Shown here one piece after another: positions 12,015-23,718 of a DNA stretch of 64,000 bases. The DNA is from Ophiobolus disseminans (lineage: Eukaryota > Ascomycota > Dothideomycetes > Pleosporales > Phaeosphaeriaceae). The stretch spans positions 1,066,964 to 1,130,963 of the forward strand of contig MU006226.1 in NCBI GenBank assembly GCA_010093685.1, given 5' to 3'. The position numbers and the translations under genes are program-made. Below the pieces are notes generated by a model. It made no database searches and was not told the DNA's origin. It saw nothing but the letters and a program-made list of their open reading frames with translations. The number at the start of each line of letters is the position of its first letter. Positions within the stretch are counted from its first letter, which is position 1.

Positions 12015-13296
12015 ATGGTTGTCTTTAATCTAGCTACTCGTGCTTTAATCATTGCTTATAAGGCTGATGGGAAGACAAATCAAGAGATAACTAGGATAAC
12101 TGGTGTTGAGAAGCGTACAATAAACTCTATCTACGCTAGAGCAATTGAGATAGGCTTTGATCCTGCTGTAAGGCCTTTGAAGTTAGAGAATAAACACGTT
12201 GAAGATGCACCAAGAAGCGGGAGGCCTTCTAAACAACAACAAGCCTTTGAGAAGGTTGTAAACCTTGTGAGAAGAGATTGGTATAGCCAAGAGAAAACCT
12301 GTGCTGACATTGCTAGTGATCTTAGTTAGGATAGCCTAGATATCTCAGCCTCTACAATGTGGAGAGTACTCAGAAAGGCAGGATACAAGAAGACAAAGCC
12401 AACGGGGAAGCCTGTATTGACAAAGAAGATGAGAGAGGAGAGGCTAGCCTAGTGCCTTGAGCACAAGGATTGGACTCTTGAGGAATGGAAGAATGTGATT
12501 TGGACTAATGAGACTGCTGTTGTACTTCTCCATCGACGTGGAGGGTATAGAATGTAGAGGAAGGTTAATGAGGCTGTTGTCAAGAGTTGTATCCGTGAGA
12601 GATAGAAAGGTTACTATAAGTTCATGCTCTGGGGCAGTTTCACATACAAGAAGAAAGGCCCTTGTCACTGCTAGATGCCTGAAACAAAGCAAGAGAAGGA
12701 AGAAGCAACAAGAAAGATTGATAAGTTGAATACAGAGTTAGAGCCTTTGATGAAGGAGAAGTGGGAGCTTGAAACAGGCATGCACAGGCTTGGTCTACGT
12801 GCAAAACCTGGCAAGAAACCCCAATAGAGATGGAATGAGAAGAATGGCAATTTATTACAAGGCAAAGGCTCAGGCATAGACTGGTGGTGGTACCAGTCAA
12901 TCATCATGCGGCCAAAGTTGATTCCTTTTGCTAAGGAGTGCCTGAAAGAGAGGCCTGGGACTCTGGTTCAAGAGGACAAAGCACCTGCTCACAGCCATCA
13001 CATACAACGCTGGGTTTACAGTCAAGAGCACGTAGCACAGCTTCTCTGGTATGGCAATTCACCTGAATTAAATGCTATTGAGCCTTCCTAGTTTTGGAAG
13101 AAGAGATTTACCAACAAAGAAAGGAGCTCCAAAGAGCAGAGCTCAGGCTATCCGTACGTGGGAGCAGTGTTGGGATGAGCTACCTCAAGAGAAGATACAG
13201 GCTTGGATTGAGCGTATCCCAATCCACATCCAACAAACCATTGACTTGGAGGGAGGTATTGAGTATAAGGAGGGCAGGAATGTACGTAGTACGTAG
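12015..13296 (+). pseudogene. Tc1-like transposase pseudogene (RIP-mutated)
   Basis: The frame opening at 12015 starts with a helix-turn-helix region (KTNQEITRITGVEKRTIN). It continues through in-frame stops to the catalytic region with LTKKMREERLA, HKDWTLEEWKNVIW, VQEDKAPAHSH and NSPELNAIEPS. Several stops are TAG where the family has Trp (before CLEHKDW, before RKVNE, before KGYYKF), as expected for TGG to TAG. The first catalytic Asp motif reads WTNETA instead of WTDETA, again a G-to-A change. A one-base frameshift near 13,110 moves the C-terminal part (PTKKGAPKSRAQAIR, then QEKIQAWIERIP) into the next frame. The gene cannot encode active transposase. Confidence 0.92.
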
Positions 13297-13314
13297 GACT
13301 GATTGAAATCAAAC

Positions 13315-13393
13315 TGAATCGGGCCGACTTACCCCTGTACTTGCTTTGTGCGTTGACCGGGGGGTGGGGAAAGACTTTTGAAATGCACCTCCG
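13315..13393 (-). repeat. Right terminal inverted repeat
   Basis: Inverted copy of 11872-11950; the outer end abuts the TA duplication at 13394. Confidence 0.9.
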
Positions 13394-13395
13394 TA

Positions 13396-14143
13396 GAAGG
13401 TTGGGAGTGGCCGCAAGGATAGCAGACAATGCTACCGCGCTAAAAGATAGCATTGCTGTTATCGGTGGGTAGCACATATCGTATCACACCAACACCTCGT
13501 GGTGTACCTAGGTATACACTCAAGAAGATGGCCGTCCAGGTCGCACCAGACGGTTTCGTTTCGCGCTTCACGTGCAGCGGCCGAGAGAACGGCTGCGAAC
13601 TTCGCATTCGTGTCGGGCACGCGCGTGGAAGGCATGGGTGTTTGCTCTTCATGGCAAGTTCATGCAAAACGCAGAGTCACGAGGGGTGCATGTGACTCGG
13701 CGCTGCAGTTCTCCAGGTCGCTGTGAATGGTGGTGATCCGCCACGCTGGTAAGCCAGATTTCAGGGTCCAGATGAAAGACTGCCCGTCCATGCCGTGGCT
13801 TCCTCGAAGACGCATCCCAGGTGTGAAGAGACGGTATGAGCAAGAGACGTGATATTCCTCCTCCTGCAGCTGCGCATCATCGTGCAGCGCATCCACTCAT
13901 CACCGAGCCATGGCTGCGATTGCGCCCGATGCGGTCGGGCCGGCAGGGGACGCGCCAAGCCGTTCCCATTGCATGGCCAGCAGCCGTCGACCAGACAGGG
14001 ACCGCAGCAGTGCATGCACCATCTGCTCTAGCTTTCTGATCACGAAGCACTATCGTGCTGCCCTTCCCGCCGTCAAATGTGACCGTCCTTGACCGCTCTC
14101 GCTCTAGGCTTACTAACTGACATCCGTCGGCTGCACCGACCCT
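13396..14143. other. Intergenic, promoter of the sugar porter gene
   Basis: Short open frames only, without family features. Probably regulatory and 5' UTR sequence for the gene at 14144. Confidence 0.4.
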
Positions 14144-16545
14144 GTGACGTGCCGCGGCCGCACCTCGTTCCTTCACAGAACCACCTTTGTGGAGTCGGGC
14201 TGCTCCGCTACAGCCTGCACCTTCAAGATTCCTTCCTTCTCGCACAGCAACAGGAGGCCGGCCAACATCCCGCTCCACACGCTTTCGTCCTCGGCCCGTC
14301 CGCGCGAACAGGATTCGGCTTATCTGCTCGACGACCACGATAAGGACAGCGCCCGGTCGTCTTTCGACACGCCTTCCTCCGACTCGGACCTCTCGCTCTG
14401 GAGTGACACGGGCGACCTCGTCGACCAGCTTGCGGACCAGGAAGACCCCTTACGCATCCGTCTACGGGACTCTCTCGAAGACAGCCAGCCCCCACGGCAC
14501 CGACAAAAGCAGAAGCGCACGCGCTTCCAGTCTCAAGAGGGCCTAAACGAGAAGGACCGACCGCTCCGAAAGGAAGACATCGAGATACCCGACGTTGCAA
14601 ACCGGACCATCTCCAAAGCTGAGAGAATTCTCGCTGCCATCATGGCGCCCAACGACAGGCCCTCCCGTATCCACGGGCTGCACGGGAAGAAGCTGATGTT
14701 CGTCACAGCCTCTAAGGATGAGATTGGCAAAATGCTGACAAGGCACAGGTACTTCACAAGTATCTTCGTCTCGCTGGGCGTGTTCCTCTTTGGGTACGAT
14801 CAGGGAGTCATGTCCGGAATCATAACGTGCGCCGTCCCGAACCCCTCCGTACTCGAACATATCTGATACCGCAATGCAGGGGATACTACTTCAAAGACTA
14901 CTTCAACCAGCCTACGGCTGCCGAGGTGGGTACAATGGTCGCCATTCTCGAGGTTGGAGCCTTCATCTCGTCGTTAGTTGTGGGTCGGATAGGTGACGTG
15001 CTGGGCCGACGAAGGACCATCCTGTATGGTTCCCTTATCTTCATCGTAGGCGGCGCTCTTCAGACCTTCGCGAACGGCATGCCCATGATGCTACTGGGGA
15101 GAATTATTGCCGGTCTCGGTGTTGGAACTTTGTCGACCATCGTTCCGGTCTACCAGTCCGAAATCTCACCGCCCCACAACCGAGGAAAGATGGGGTGCAT
15201 CGAGTTCACTGGAAACATCACGGGCTATGCTGCCAGTGTCTGGGTCGATTACTTTTGCACTTACATCAAAAGCGACTATGCCTGGAGGATTCCGCTCGGG
15301 TTGCAGATCATTATGGGAGCGCTGTTGGCCGGTGGCAGCCTGCTTATCTGCGAGTCTCCTCGGTTCGTTTTCAGGGCCTTGTATCTCTAGACCTCTACTA
15401 ACAGTCGCAGATGGCTTCTGGACAACGACCATGACGAGGAAGGCATCGTGGTTATTGCGAATTTGTATGGCAAGGGCGACATCCACAATCCGAAAGCTCG
15501 CGATGAGTACCGTGAGATCAAGATGAACGTGCTTCTTGGCCGTCAAGAAGGCGAGAGGTCATACTCCGACATGTTCAGGCGGTACTACAAGCGCGTCTTC
15601 ATCGCCATGTCTGCACAAGCCCTTGCGCAGCTCAACGGCATCAACGTCATCTCGTATTACGCACCCCTGGTGTTTGAAGAGGCTGGCTGGTACGGCCGAG
15701 ATGCGATCCTCATGACTGGTATCAACGCCATCACGTACTTGTTGTCGACAATCCCACCGTGGTACGTCGTCGACACATTGGGACGTCGAAAGATTCTTCT
15801 ATCTGGAGCTCTGATGATGGCCATATCGCTCTCGGGTATCTCCTACTTCCAATTCTTACAGGCAGCCTGGACTCCGAAAATGGTCGTCATTTCCGTCATG
15901 ATCTACAATGCCGCCTTTGGATACTCATGGGGTCCTATTCCATGGCTATACCCACCAGAGATCCTACCCCTTAGTATTCGTGCCAAAGGTGCTAGTCTGA
16001 GTACCGCTACGAACTGGGCCTTCAACTGGCTCGTGGGAGAAATGACGCCTATACTGCAAGAGCGTATCCAGTGGCGCCTGTACCTGATTCATGCATTCTT
16101 CTGTGCTGCCAGTTTCGTCATCGGTAAGTAACTTTGTCTTCCGTCTCTGGGTTGTTTGCTAATCTGTGCAGTGTACTTCATCTATCCTGAAACCGCAAAC
16201 GTTCGTCTTGAAGACATGAACTCGTTATTCGGAGACGCAACGTCTGTTATGCCTACCCCTCAAACTCTGGCCGAGGCAGAGTCGCTCTTCAGCGGCCACG
16301 GTCGCGGCTCCCCTGTTCCCTCGCTCGACATCCGATCCAATGGACGCGCGGCAGACCAAGCTATTCCTGGGCTGAACATCGACCCACCTGATCTTGACGA
16401 TCCAAAATCCATGTCGAAGGCGGAGGGGGAGAACAGCGAGGGCATTGGCGGCTGGATCTCCAACATGGTGAAGAGGACGAAGGGCAACGGGGAAGGCGAC
16501 AGCTCAAGCGGGCAATACAAGAGAGTTGGCCAGGACGAGGATTAG
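14144..16545 (+). CDS. MFS sugar porter with long N-terminal extension
   Basis: Exons 14144-14826, 14880-15362, 15411-16123 and 16172-16545 give 750 residues. The introns are 48-53 bp, and splices restore SGIIT/GYYFKDYF, CESPR/WLLDN and FVI/VYFIYPET. The transporter core begins near residue 200 and shows sugar-porter signatures: VSLGVFLFGYDQGVMSG, GRIGDVLGRRR, CESPRWL, QLNGINVISYYAPLVF and PETANVRLEDM. It would import or sense a sugar at the plasma membrane; the substrate is not predictable. The N-terminal roughly 165 residues are acidic, Ser-rich and then basic, which is unusual because most sugar porters have short cytosolic N-termini. An internal ATG at 14642 (MAPNDRPSRIHG) would give a normal 584-residue transporter. 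The C-terminus is a hydrophilic tail of about 110 residues. Confidence 0.9.
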
Positions 16546-17304
16546 CGGCAGTATCTAGTCCGTGCGACGACGGATACATTTCTAGACATTTTGGCATCAT
16601 GTGGCCCCGGACTGGCATTGGTAGCGACACGGGTAGATATCCAGGGGTGCTTCGCTCCGCACGCGATTTGAATAGAGTGAAGGCGCAAAGCATCTGTTAG
16701 CGAGCAAAAGCAAGGGCGGCTTGTTCTCTTGTACTGTACTGAAGAAGGCTCTCGGGTATCGGAGTCGCTTTAAAAGCATAGATATGCTCTTGGCTGTAGT
16801 GTGTTGTCGGCCATCTGCTGCGTCTTTTCCTGTTGTCTCAATGATGCAGCTGACTCGCTAGCACCCGCAGCCACTGCAATAGAAGAATATGCCACTCATG
16901 TTTACTTTGAAGTCGAGGCTCCACGTGACCTACATGACAGGTGTTCCTTGTGGTTGCGCACCCCTGTCAGGAAGGGGCCAATGCGTTCAGCTCACAGGGA
17001 ACTATTCTGGGCTTGGACAGCCCACCTCGACCATCGCAACGCAGGGGGTAAATCGTGCCTTGCCCTCCCTTCGTCAAGACTCGTTGTGCTTCCAATTCAC
17101 TTGGGACTCGTGTCCGCTTTGATTCGCCTTTCCCTCGAGGGTCCCTTCATTTACTGCTGCACGACGGCCTGCAGCCAGAGCTACCTTTGTACGACCCTGC
17201 AGCGAACACACAGTCGAGTGAAGGCCACGATTCCTCTATACACCCTTCTCGACATCGCGCGACTCTCACTAGTAGTCGGAATTGAGTAGACGCGACTGGC
17301 AATC
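16546..17304. other. Intergenic
   Basis: 3' end of the transporter gene and promoter of the mannosyltransferase gene. No other feature recognised. Confidence 0.4.
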
Positions 17305-19704
17305 ATGGCCGCTGGTGCACGCGCAACAGGCGCGGATGGACATCCGGAGGAGCTGCGGAGGAGAAATGTAGCCTCACAACCTGACGCGGCACCCGTTGTA
17401 GCAGAGGCGCCGGCGAAGGAGAAGTCCAAAGAGAAGGTACGTCCAGCCCGCACAATGCACCGGAGCCCCCGCCTGGTCTGCATTTGGGGTCGGGAGACGG
17501 TAGGCTGACTGCGCTACAGGCATTCGACATCCTCGCCTTCCTCGATGAGTACGAGTTCATCTGGGCACCGCTCATCTTCACCTTCTTCGCCTTCTTTACG
17601 CGCATGTACAAGATTGGCCTCTCGCCAATTGTCACTTGGGATGAAGCCCAGTAAGCGGAACCCTCGCCCTCACACCCGCATAGACTGACAGCAGACAGCT
17701 TCGGCAAATTCGGATCACACTACCTCAAACGCGAGTTCTACTTCGATGTCCACCCTCCGCTCGGAAAGATGCTCGTCGGCCTCTCGGGATACCTCGCGGG
17801 ATACAACGGGTCGTTTGAGTTCAAGTCTGGGGAGACATATCCCGAAGAGTTGAACTACACCTTCATGCGCCTGTTCAACTCCGCTTTCGGCGCCGTCTGC
17901 GTACCTCTGGCATACTTTACCGCGAAGGAGCTGAATTTCAGGCGACCCACGGTCTGGTTTGTCACACTGGCCGTCCTCTGCGAGAACTCGTACACCACCA
18001 TCAGCCGCTTCATCTTGCTTGACTCCATGTTGCTCTGCTTCACCTTTACAACCGTTTTTTGCTGGTCCAAGTTCCATCGCCAGCAGAAGGACCCATTCTC
18101 GCCTGAGTGGGGTCTGTGGCTGATGTTGACCGGCGTGTCCATTGGATGTGTGTGCAGTGTCAAGTGGGTTGGCTTCTTCGTCACTGCTCTCGTTGGGCTC
18201 TACACCATTGAGGACCTTTGGAACAAGTTTGGCGATCTCAAGATGCCCAAGATTGAGCTCTTCACTCATCTCGCCTTCCGTGTTTTTGGTCTGATCCTTA
18301 TCCCCTTGGCCGTCTACACTTTCTCCTTCTATCTCCATTTCTTGATCCTCGAGAACAGCGGTCCCGGAGATGCCCAAATGAGCTCGCTTTTCCAGGCCAA
18401 CTTGCGCGGAACCGAGGTTGGAAAAGACAGCCCCTTGGAGGTTGCTTATGGTTCCCGTGTGACTCTCAAGAACATGGGCTACGGTGGAGGCCTGCTTCAT
18501 TCTCACGTCCAGACTTACCCCGAGGGCTCTACTCAGCAGCAAATTACTTGCTACCACCACAAGGATGCCAACAACGACTGGTTCTTCTACCCAAACCGCC
18601 ATGAGGTTGAATACGAGTCGGAAGAGCCACTTCGTTTCCCCGGTGACAAGTCCGTAATTCGCCTCATCCACGCCCAGACCGGTCGCAACCTGCACTCGCA
18701 TCAAGTCGCCGCGCCTGTTACCAAGGCTGATTGGGAAGTCTCCTGTTACGGAAACACCACTGTTGGTGACACTAAGGATCACTGGGAGGTTCAGGTTGTC
18801 CGCGATGCGGCAACAAATGATCGCTCAAAGCTGCGCACCCTCACCACTGCCTTTCGCCTAAAGCACACGGATCTGAACTGTTACCTCCGTGCTGGTAACG
18901 TCAACTTGCCTCAGTGGGGTTTCAAGCAAATTGAGACTACTTGTGTCAAAGCGAACAACCCTCGCGATGTCTACACTCACTGGAATATCGAGAGCCACGT
19001 TAACGAACGTCTTCCGGCTGGTAACCCTGGCGATTACAAGTCTCCATTCTTCCAGGACTTCATCCACCTGAATGTCGCCATGATGACCTCCAACAACGCC
19101 CTTGTTCCCGACCCTGACAAGCAGGATGATCTTGCCTCTTCATTCTGGCAATGGCCTCTTCTCCATGTTGGTCTTCGCATGTGCGGTTGGAACGACGATA
19201 GTAAGTCCTCCCTTCGTGTTTACTTTGTACGCTCTCTAACGCATCATAGTCGTCAAATACTTCCTTCTCGGTAACCCATTTGTCTACTGGGGTAGCACCG
19301 CCAGTCTGGGTATCTTCGGACTGATCGTTATATTCTACACCATACGCTGGCAACGCGGTTACAACGACTTGAAGCAGGCCGACATCGATCAAATCCACTA
19401 CTCCGGCGTTTACCCAATCATTGGATGGGTCTTGCACTACATTCCCTTCGTCGCCATGGGTCGTGTCACCTATGTTCACCATTACTACCCTGCGCTATGG
19501 TTCGCCATCATTGTGATGGGATTCTGTGTGGACTGGGCAACGAGCCGCTTGAGCAAGAAGGTACAATGGGGAGTCTTTAGCGTTCTGTACGTCGTCATCA
19601 TTGGCCTCTACTGGCTTTTCAGGGCTATCAGCTTTGGTATGGTCGGGCCCAGCAGCCAATGGAGCCACCTAAAGTGGTTTACAAGCTGGAAGATCACGGA
19701 TTAA
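17305..19704 (+). CDS. PMT2: Dolichyl-phosphate-mannose--protein mannosyltransferase, PMT2 type
   Basis: Exons 17305-17436, 17520-17650, 17699-19200 and 19250-19704 give 739 residues. The Asp-Glu pair of lumenal loop 1 (SPIVTWDEAHFGKFGSHYLK) is restored by the second splice. FYFDVHPPLGKMLVGLSGYL and AGYNGSFEFKSG mark the PMT2 subfamily. Multiple membrane segments flank a large lumenal loop with MIR-type repeats (GLLHSHVQTYPEG, GRNLHSHQVAAPV, LRTLTTAFRLKHTDLNCYL). The C-terminal membrane part holds YIPFVAMGRVTYVHHYYPAL. The enzyme starts O-mannosylation of secreted proteins in the ER, normally as a heterodimer with a PMT1-family partner, which is not in this window. Confidence 0.95.
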
Positions 19705-20573
19705 GAGGTGGGACGCAACACGACTGCCTCACAAAATTCTACCAAAATGGTCGGACTAGACTGAATCAGGCCATGTGCTCTTGCTCGGGCGTTGAAGGCC
19801 GATTCGACTCTAACTTTGTACACTATTTTTTCCGTGTAGGAAGTGCTTTCATATCGGGTTTCTAGGGACATGGATAGAGATGCATATGCTTTAGGGACAA
19901 GGCTGGTTAGCATGGTGTTGGGGAGGTGCTCATTGGCAGACAAGATTCACGTTAGCTGCTAACATAATGCAACGATATACCCAACTCTTCCGGTCAAGAT
20001 GTTAACTTGCTAGGATGCATTGTGAACTTGAGTCAAACAAACTCTTAGCCAGCTAAGGATTCCTATTAAGAACGTGGATACGCTAGTACCTGACTTTATT
20101 CTAGGTACGTTGGATCCGACATCGTGCAAAGTTTCCGACAGTGAGTAGATGCTGTCCATTCCTAACTCCTCGTAGCGTAAATCTACACTCGAACACCAGA
20201 CACTATCGCAGAACAGTACCTACCTATGTTTTTTACTGACGTCACCATCACCTCGTTCTTTCTATTCTCGGTTCCTTTTTGAGTTTTGTCGGCAGTTGCA
20301 TTGGGTCGTCGCTGACCCGACCCAAGTTGCCTCCGGCCAATGTTTTCGTGTACTCATCCTTTACCTACACTCATCACGCACAGCAAATGCACCCATGCAA
20401 AGGCAGTAAGTCAGATGAATAAGGTTTAGAAATCGCATAGGCTGTGGCACGCAAATTGTTTGGCTGACATGGTACGTTTACAATGTTCGGCCTGACATTG
20501 CAGATTGTGAACAGCGCCCGGGACGCATTGTGTAAGTGTAAGCTCTATAAAGAATCCTGAATTTATCACTCTC
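19705..20573. other. Intergenic with TATA-like box near its end
   Basis: No coding signal. TATAAA at 20546-20551 lies just upstream of the kinase-like gene. Confidence 0.4.
20546..20551 (+). promoter_or_regulatory. Candidate TATA box
   Basis: TATAAA sits 23 bp before the first ATG (20574) and 128 bp before the second in-frame ATG (20679). The spacing favours the second ATG as the true start of the kinase-like gene. Confidence 0.35.
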
Positions 20574-22058
20574 ATGTGGAACACAGCACATCTCGGCTCA
20601 GACAGACGACGAACACGCTTCCAACACTCCACGCATTTGCTGGTCAAACGCATCCTGCCGAGCGATCTGAATTCCATCATGGCCAAAACTTCGAACCCGC
20701 AGCTTCAGCAAGTCTTCGGTAAGCTTTCATCATTCAAAGGTAAGATTGCATCATTACCTCATATCGAGAACGAGATATACTGCCAACCAAACGATGCTGC
20801 AACGTGGGTTCAGATGCTGGCCGACATGCAATCTGACATAACCGACGTCTGGAACAATTTGGAGCACATGAAGCATCGGAAGATGGCTGTGTGCGCTCCC
20901 AAACCGCTCGAGTTTAACCCAGCAGAGGAAGAATTCTGCGACACTTTCAGACAATGGTGTATAAGTCATAACGCAGATGCGTATCAGTCCAACACACCTT
21001 ACGAGTTTCTTCGTCATCAGAAACTTAGGAAATCGCGCTTCGATCCCCTCGGGTATTTTGGCATGACACACGCTGTCCACCTGATCACTGCCGGTGAGCG
21101 GACGTTCCAACAACTTGACTTTGCTGAACAGGGACTGTTTGTGTTTACCTTGAACAAGATCTATGCAGATTACCACATTGGCCACTCGTTCGACGCGGGT
21201 CAGATAATCGACGACCGGTGGCAAGTTGTATCACGACTGAGCGATGCTTATGGGTTCTTCAACCAAGGTGTCCATTTCGTTTATGATGCATAAACCGACT
21301 CGCAGAAACCTTACGTGATGAAGGTCCTACCTTCTAACGCCATGTACGCGGGATATGCGGCCCGCGAGGCAAATGTTCTTTCTCTGTTGGAAGGCCATCC
21401 AAACATTATCCAGCTGCGAATCGCCTTCATCCCCGATCACCCACACTCCCCGCCCTGGTTAGTTACGGAGTTCTGCAATGCGGGCACCCTGCACAACTAC
21501 ATCAGCAAGGCTCAATCTCTCCCAGATTTGTTTATCTGGCACGTGTTTGAGAGTCTTGTCGAAGCTCCTCGGTACAGTCATGGCGGCCCTGTCAATGGTT
21601 TTGCCAGCCTGTGGGACCCAGTGTCACATAGAGACATTATTCCAGGTAACATCCTCCTTCATAAAGAGAGTCAGGGACTCGACCCTGTCGTCAAGCTTGC
21701 TGACTGGGGATGCGCAGTTACCAAATCGGAGACCATGATGAAAGGACTGCCAGGCAAAGATCTCCCAGAACAAGATCCGTGCTGTATTCCTCCCGAAGGC
21801 ACTATGGGATCGGAAGCTGCTGACATTTATCAGGTTGGGTTGGTCATACGACATCTCTTGGACAGCCGAGCTTGTTCAAACAGCTTTACTATGCGTCCGC
21901 TTAGGAAGTACGGAGACTTGGGTTTCTTCATTGATAACTGCCTATCTTGGCTTCCCGACCAGCGCCCTCGCACGGCTGTGCTTTTGGAGGGTCTTCGACA
22001 CAGGACTGCAGACCTTATGTCTTTGGGGCGTCTCAAGTATGAGGAGCTGGTCATGTAA
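20574..22058 (+). CDS. Protein kinase-like gene interrupted by an in-frame TAA
   Basis: One frame from 20574 (or ATG 20679) to 22058, broken only by TAA at 21291-21293 (codon 240). The N-terminal roughly 200 residues are of unknown type. The kinase domain starts at QIIDDRWQVVSRLSDAYGFF. The stop falls between FVYDA and TDSQKPYVMKVLP, inside the N-lobe just before the ATP-binding Lys. Downstream are the alphaC Glu (REANVLSLLEGHPNI), HRDIIPGNILL (catalytic Asp and Asn, with Ile at the usual Lys), KLADWGCAV (DWG in place of DFG), PPEG and DIYQVGLVIRHLL. A 38-nt GT-AG segment spanning the stop would shift the frame and is too short. CAA to TAA explains it. Either a recent pseudogene or an assembly error. 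Confidence 0.6.
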
Positions 22059-22341
22059 GCCGAGTCCTTCCTACTTCTGTACTGTGACTTACTTCCAGTT
22101 TTTGGAGCGCTTGTATTAATCAAAAGAAGGCGAGATCAGCCATCTCTCCTAATCCAAGGTTGCTTATCCAAGCTTTTCCCCCTATACCGTGTTCAAATCT
22201 TACTTTGGCATTCACCAACAATAATGTCAGTCTTGAATATCCTCAATTGCATTGCGCCAGTAGCACTTTGTTTAAGACGCATCGCCACCTGTTGATAATG
22301 TGACCGACGATCAAGATCCAGCCACCAGCTTGCCTCAGACC

Positions 22342-23202
22342 TCACAGCTTAATCTCCAATGCAACCTCCGCCTCAACTCTCGCTTTTCCATAAAACGGTT
22401 CTGTGCCGGCGTTGCCGACGTTGACATACACATCTTGCCCAAACACCCCGACCTTTACCAGCGCCATCAGCCACTCCTTGACATCCCCCTCCCAGGCCCC
22501 CTTGAACATGACGTCCGGTAGCAAACTCGAAACCGTGATGCCCGTATCCGTGTTCACGCCCTGGTACAGCTTCCAGGTTGTGCCGTAGAGACTGATAGTA
22601 GCTTTGGGTCCGGCAACCCAGCCGATGGGCAGTTGGCCGCCCGTGTACTCTAGCCAGAGCATAAGTTCCTGCGCTTTGGAGGAAGTGGAGTCGCCGGCCG
22701 TGGGTGCGATCATAAAGTCGAGTGCAATGTTGCCCTTGTATGCTGTAGTATTTGTACGCGTCCATGTGTAGGACGCAGGAATTGATTTAATGGCAGAGAG
22801 TTTGGTGGAAAGGTTTTGCGTTAGGCCGACGAATGTGTAGCCTTTGGGGACGTTGTCGCTAGGTGAAATCAGCATACAGCCACGCTAAAGAAGTGCTAGT
22901 TTTACGCACGTTGCTTTTACGTATTCAATGTCTGTGACTGCGTTCCATTTGATCTTCTTCAAGCCATTTGCACCTGTGCTGACGGATTCATAACCTGTGC
23001 ACATGCTTCCTTTGGTCAGTGCTTTGTTGTAATGCATGTTGTAAACAATCCATGGTGTATCGGTGAGAACAACGTTTTGCGCTACGCCACACATCTGGAT
23101 GGGCTTTTGCTTAATGGTGTCGGAGATCGTTATACCCTGAGGTGCGGGCAAGGCAAAGGCCGGAGCGACTAGCGCCAGAGAGAGAAGTGCGTTTTTGAGC
23201 AT
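22342..23202 (-). CDS. Secreted glycoside hydrolase family 12 (endoglucanase/xyloglucanase)
   Basis: Exons 23202-22910 and 22858-22342 (51-bp intron, reading EYVKAT/DNVPKGYTF) give 269 residues. The ATG at 23202 begins a clear signal peptide (MLKNALLSLALVAPAFALPA); frames further upstream add nothing typical. GH12 hallmarks are QELMLWLEYTGGQLPIG with the nucleophile Glu near residue 162 and AGTEPFYG with the acid/base Glu near 251. The conserved FKGAWEGDVKEWLMALV segment lies between them. The family cleaves beta-1,4-glucan or xyloglucan with retention. Which substrate is preferred cannot be judged here. Both catalytic residues and the whole fold are present, so the gene looks functional. Confidence 0.93.
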
Positions 23203-23718
23203 TACGACAATATTGAGAAACGAGTGTGGTGTAACAAAAAGGAACTTGCTAATACAGTGAAGCAAGAATACAAAGGAATGTGTGACTTGATATTAACTTA
23301 CGGTCTGTTGCATGTTATAGATCGCAAAAGCTGAAATGATGCTCATTCCACGGGACGGGAATCTGGGGTGTGAAACGCACTAACAGCCAAAACGAAACGA
23401 CCTATAATCGGCCTCATCTCGGAAACTCCGATTCTAGGCTCGCTCTATCGGCTTGAACCCCAGCTGTTGTAACGGCGCAGGTAAGCTTGCGGGTTGACTA
23501 AGCTGTATGAAAGAATGGTCATTGCTTTCGACTCATGGAAGGACCATGCCAGTGTCATCTGAAGACATACGGCGCAATTTCGACAATCTCCATGGTAGCC
23601 ACGCTCTATCGCGAGGTCTTTCGGCTCTGACGTTCTTCGTGGCTTGCAGATATATTCGAGCAGTTCGGCGGAGGAGCGGGATCGTGGTATGGCCCTGCCT
23701 AGAAGACCTAGGCAGTAC
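23203..23718. other. Intergenic, GH12 promoter
   Basis: Upstream sequence of the GH12 gene and 3' end of the next minus-strand gene. Nothing further seen. Confidence 0.4.

Larger units (their letters stand above)
11872..13393 (+). mobile_element. Degraded Tc1/mariner-type DNA transposon
   Basis: A 1,522-bp element bounded by imperfect inverted repeats of about 75-80 bp, both starting CGGAGGTGCATTTCAAAAGT. It is flanked directly by TA at 11870-11871 and 13394-13395, the target-site duplication of the Tc1/mariner superfamily. Between the repeats lies a single plus-strand transposase relic with many TAG stops. The two repeat copies differ largely by transitions. The element is dead as a source of its own transposase, although its ends could in principle still be recognised by an intact relative. 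Confidence 0.93.

Noticed and set aside
17715..18782. 355-codon frame antisense to the PMT gene
   Set aside because: Mirror frame of the PMT2-type coding sequence; no independent support.
21255..21305. 38-nt GT-AG segment that would remove the TAA in the kinase-like gene
   Set aside because: It is shorter than any other intron here and leaves the downstream kinase frame out of phase.
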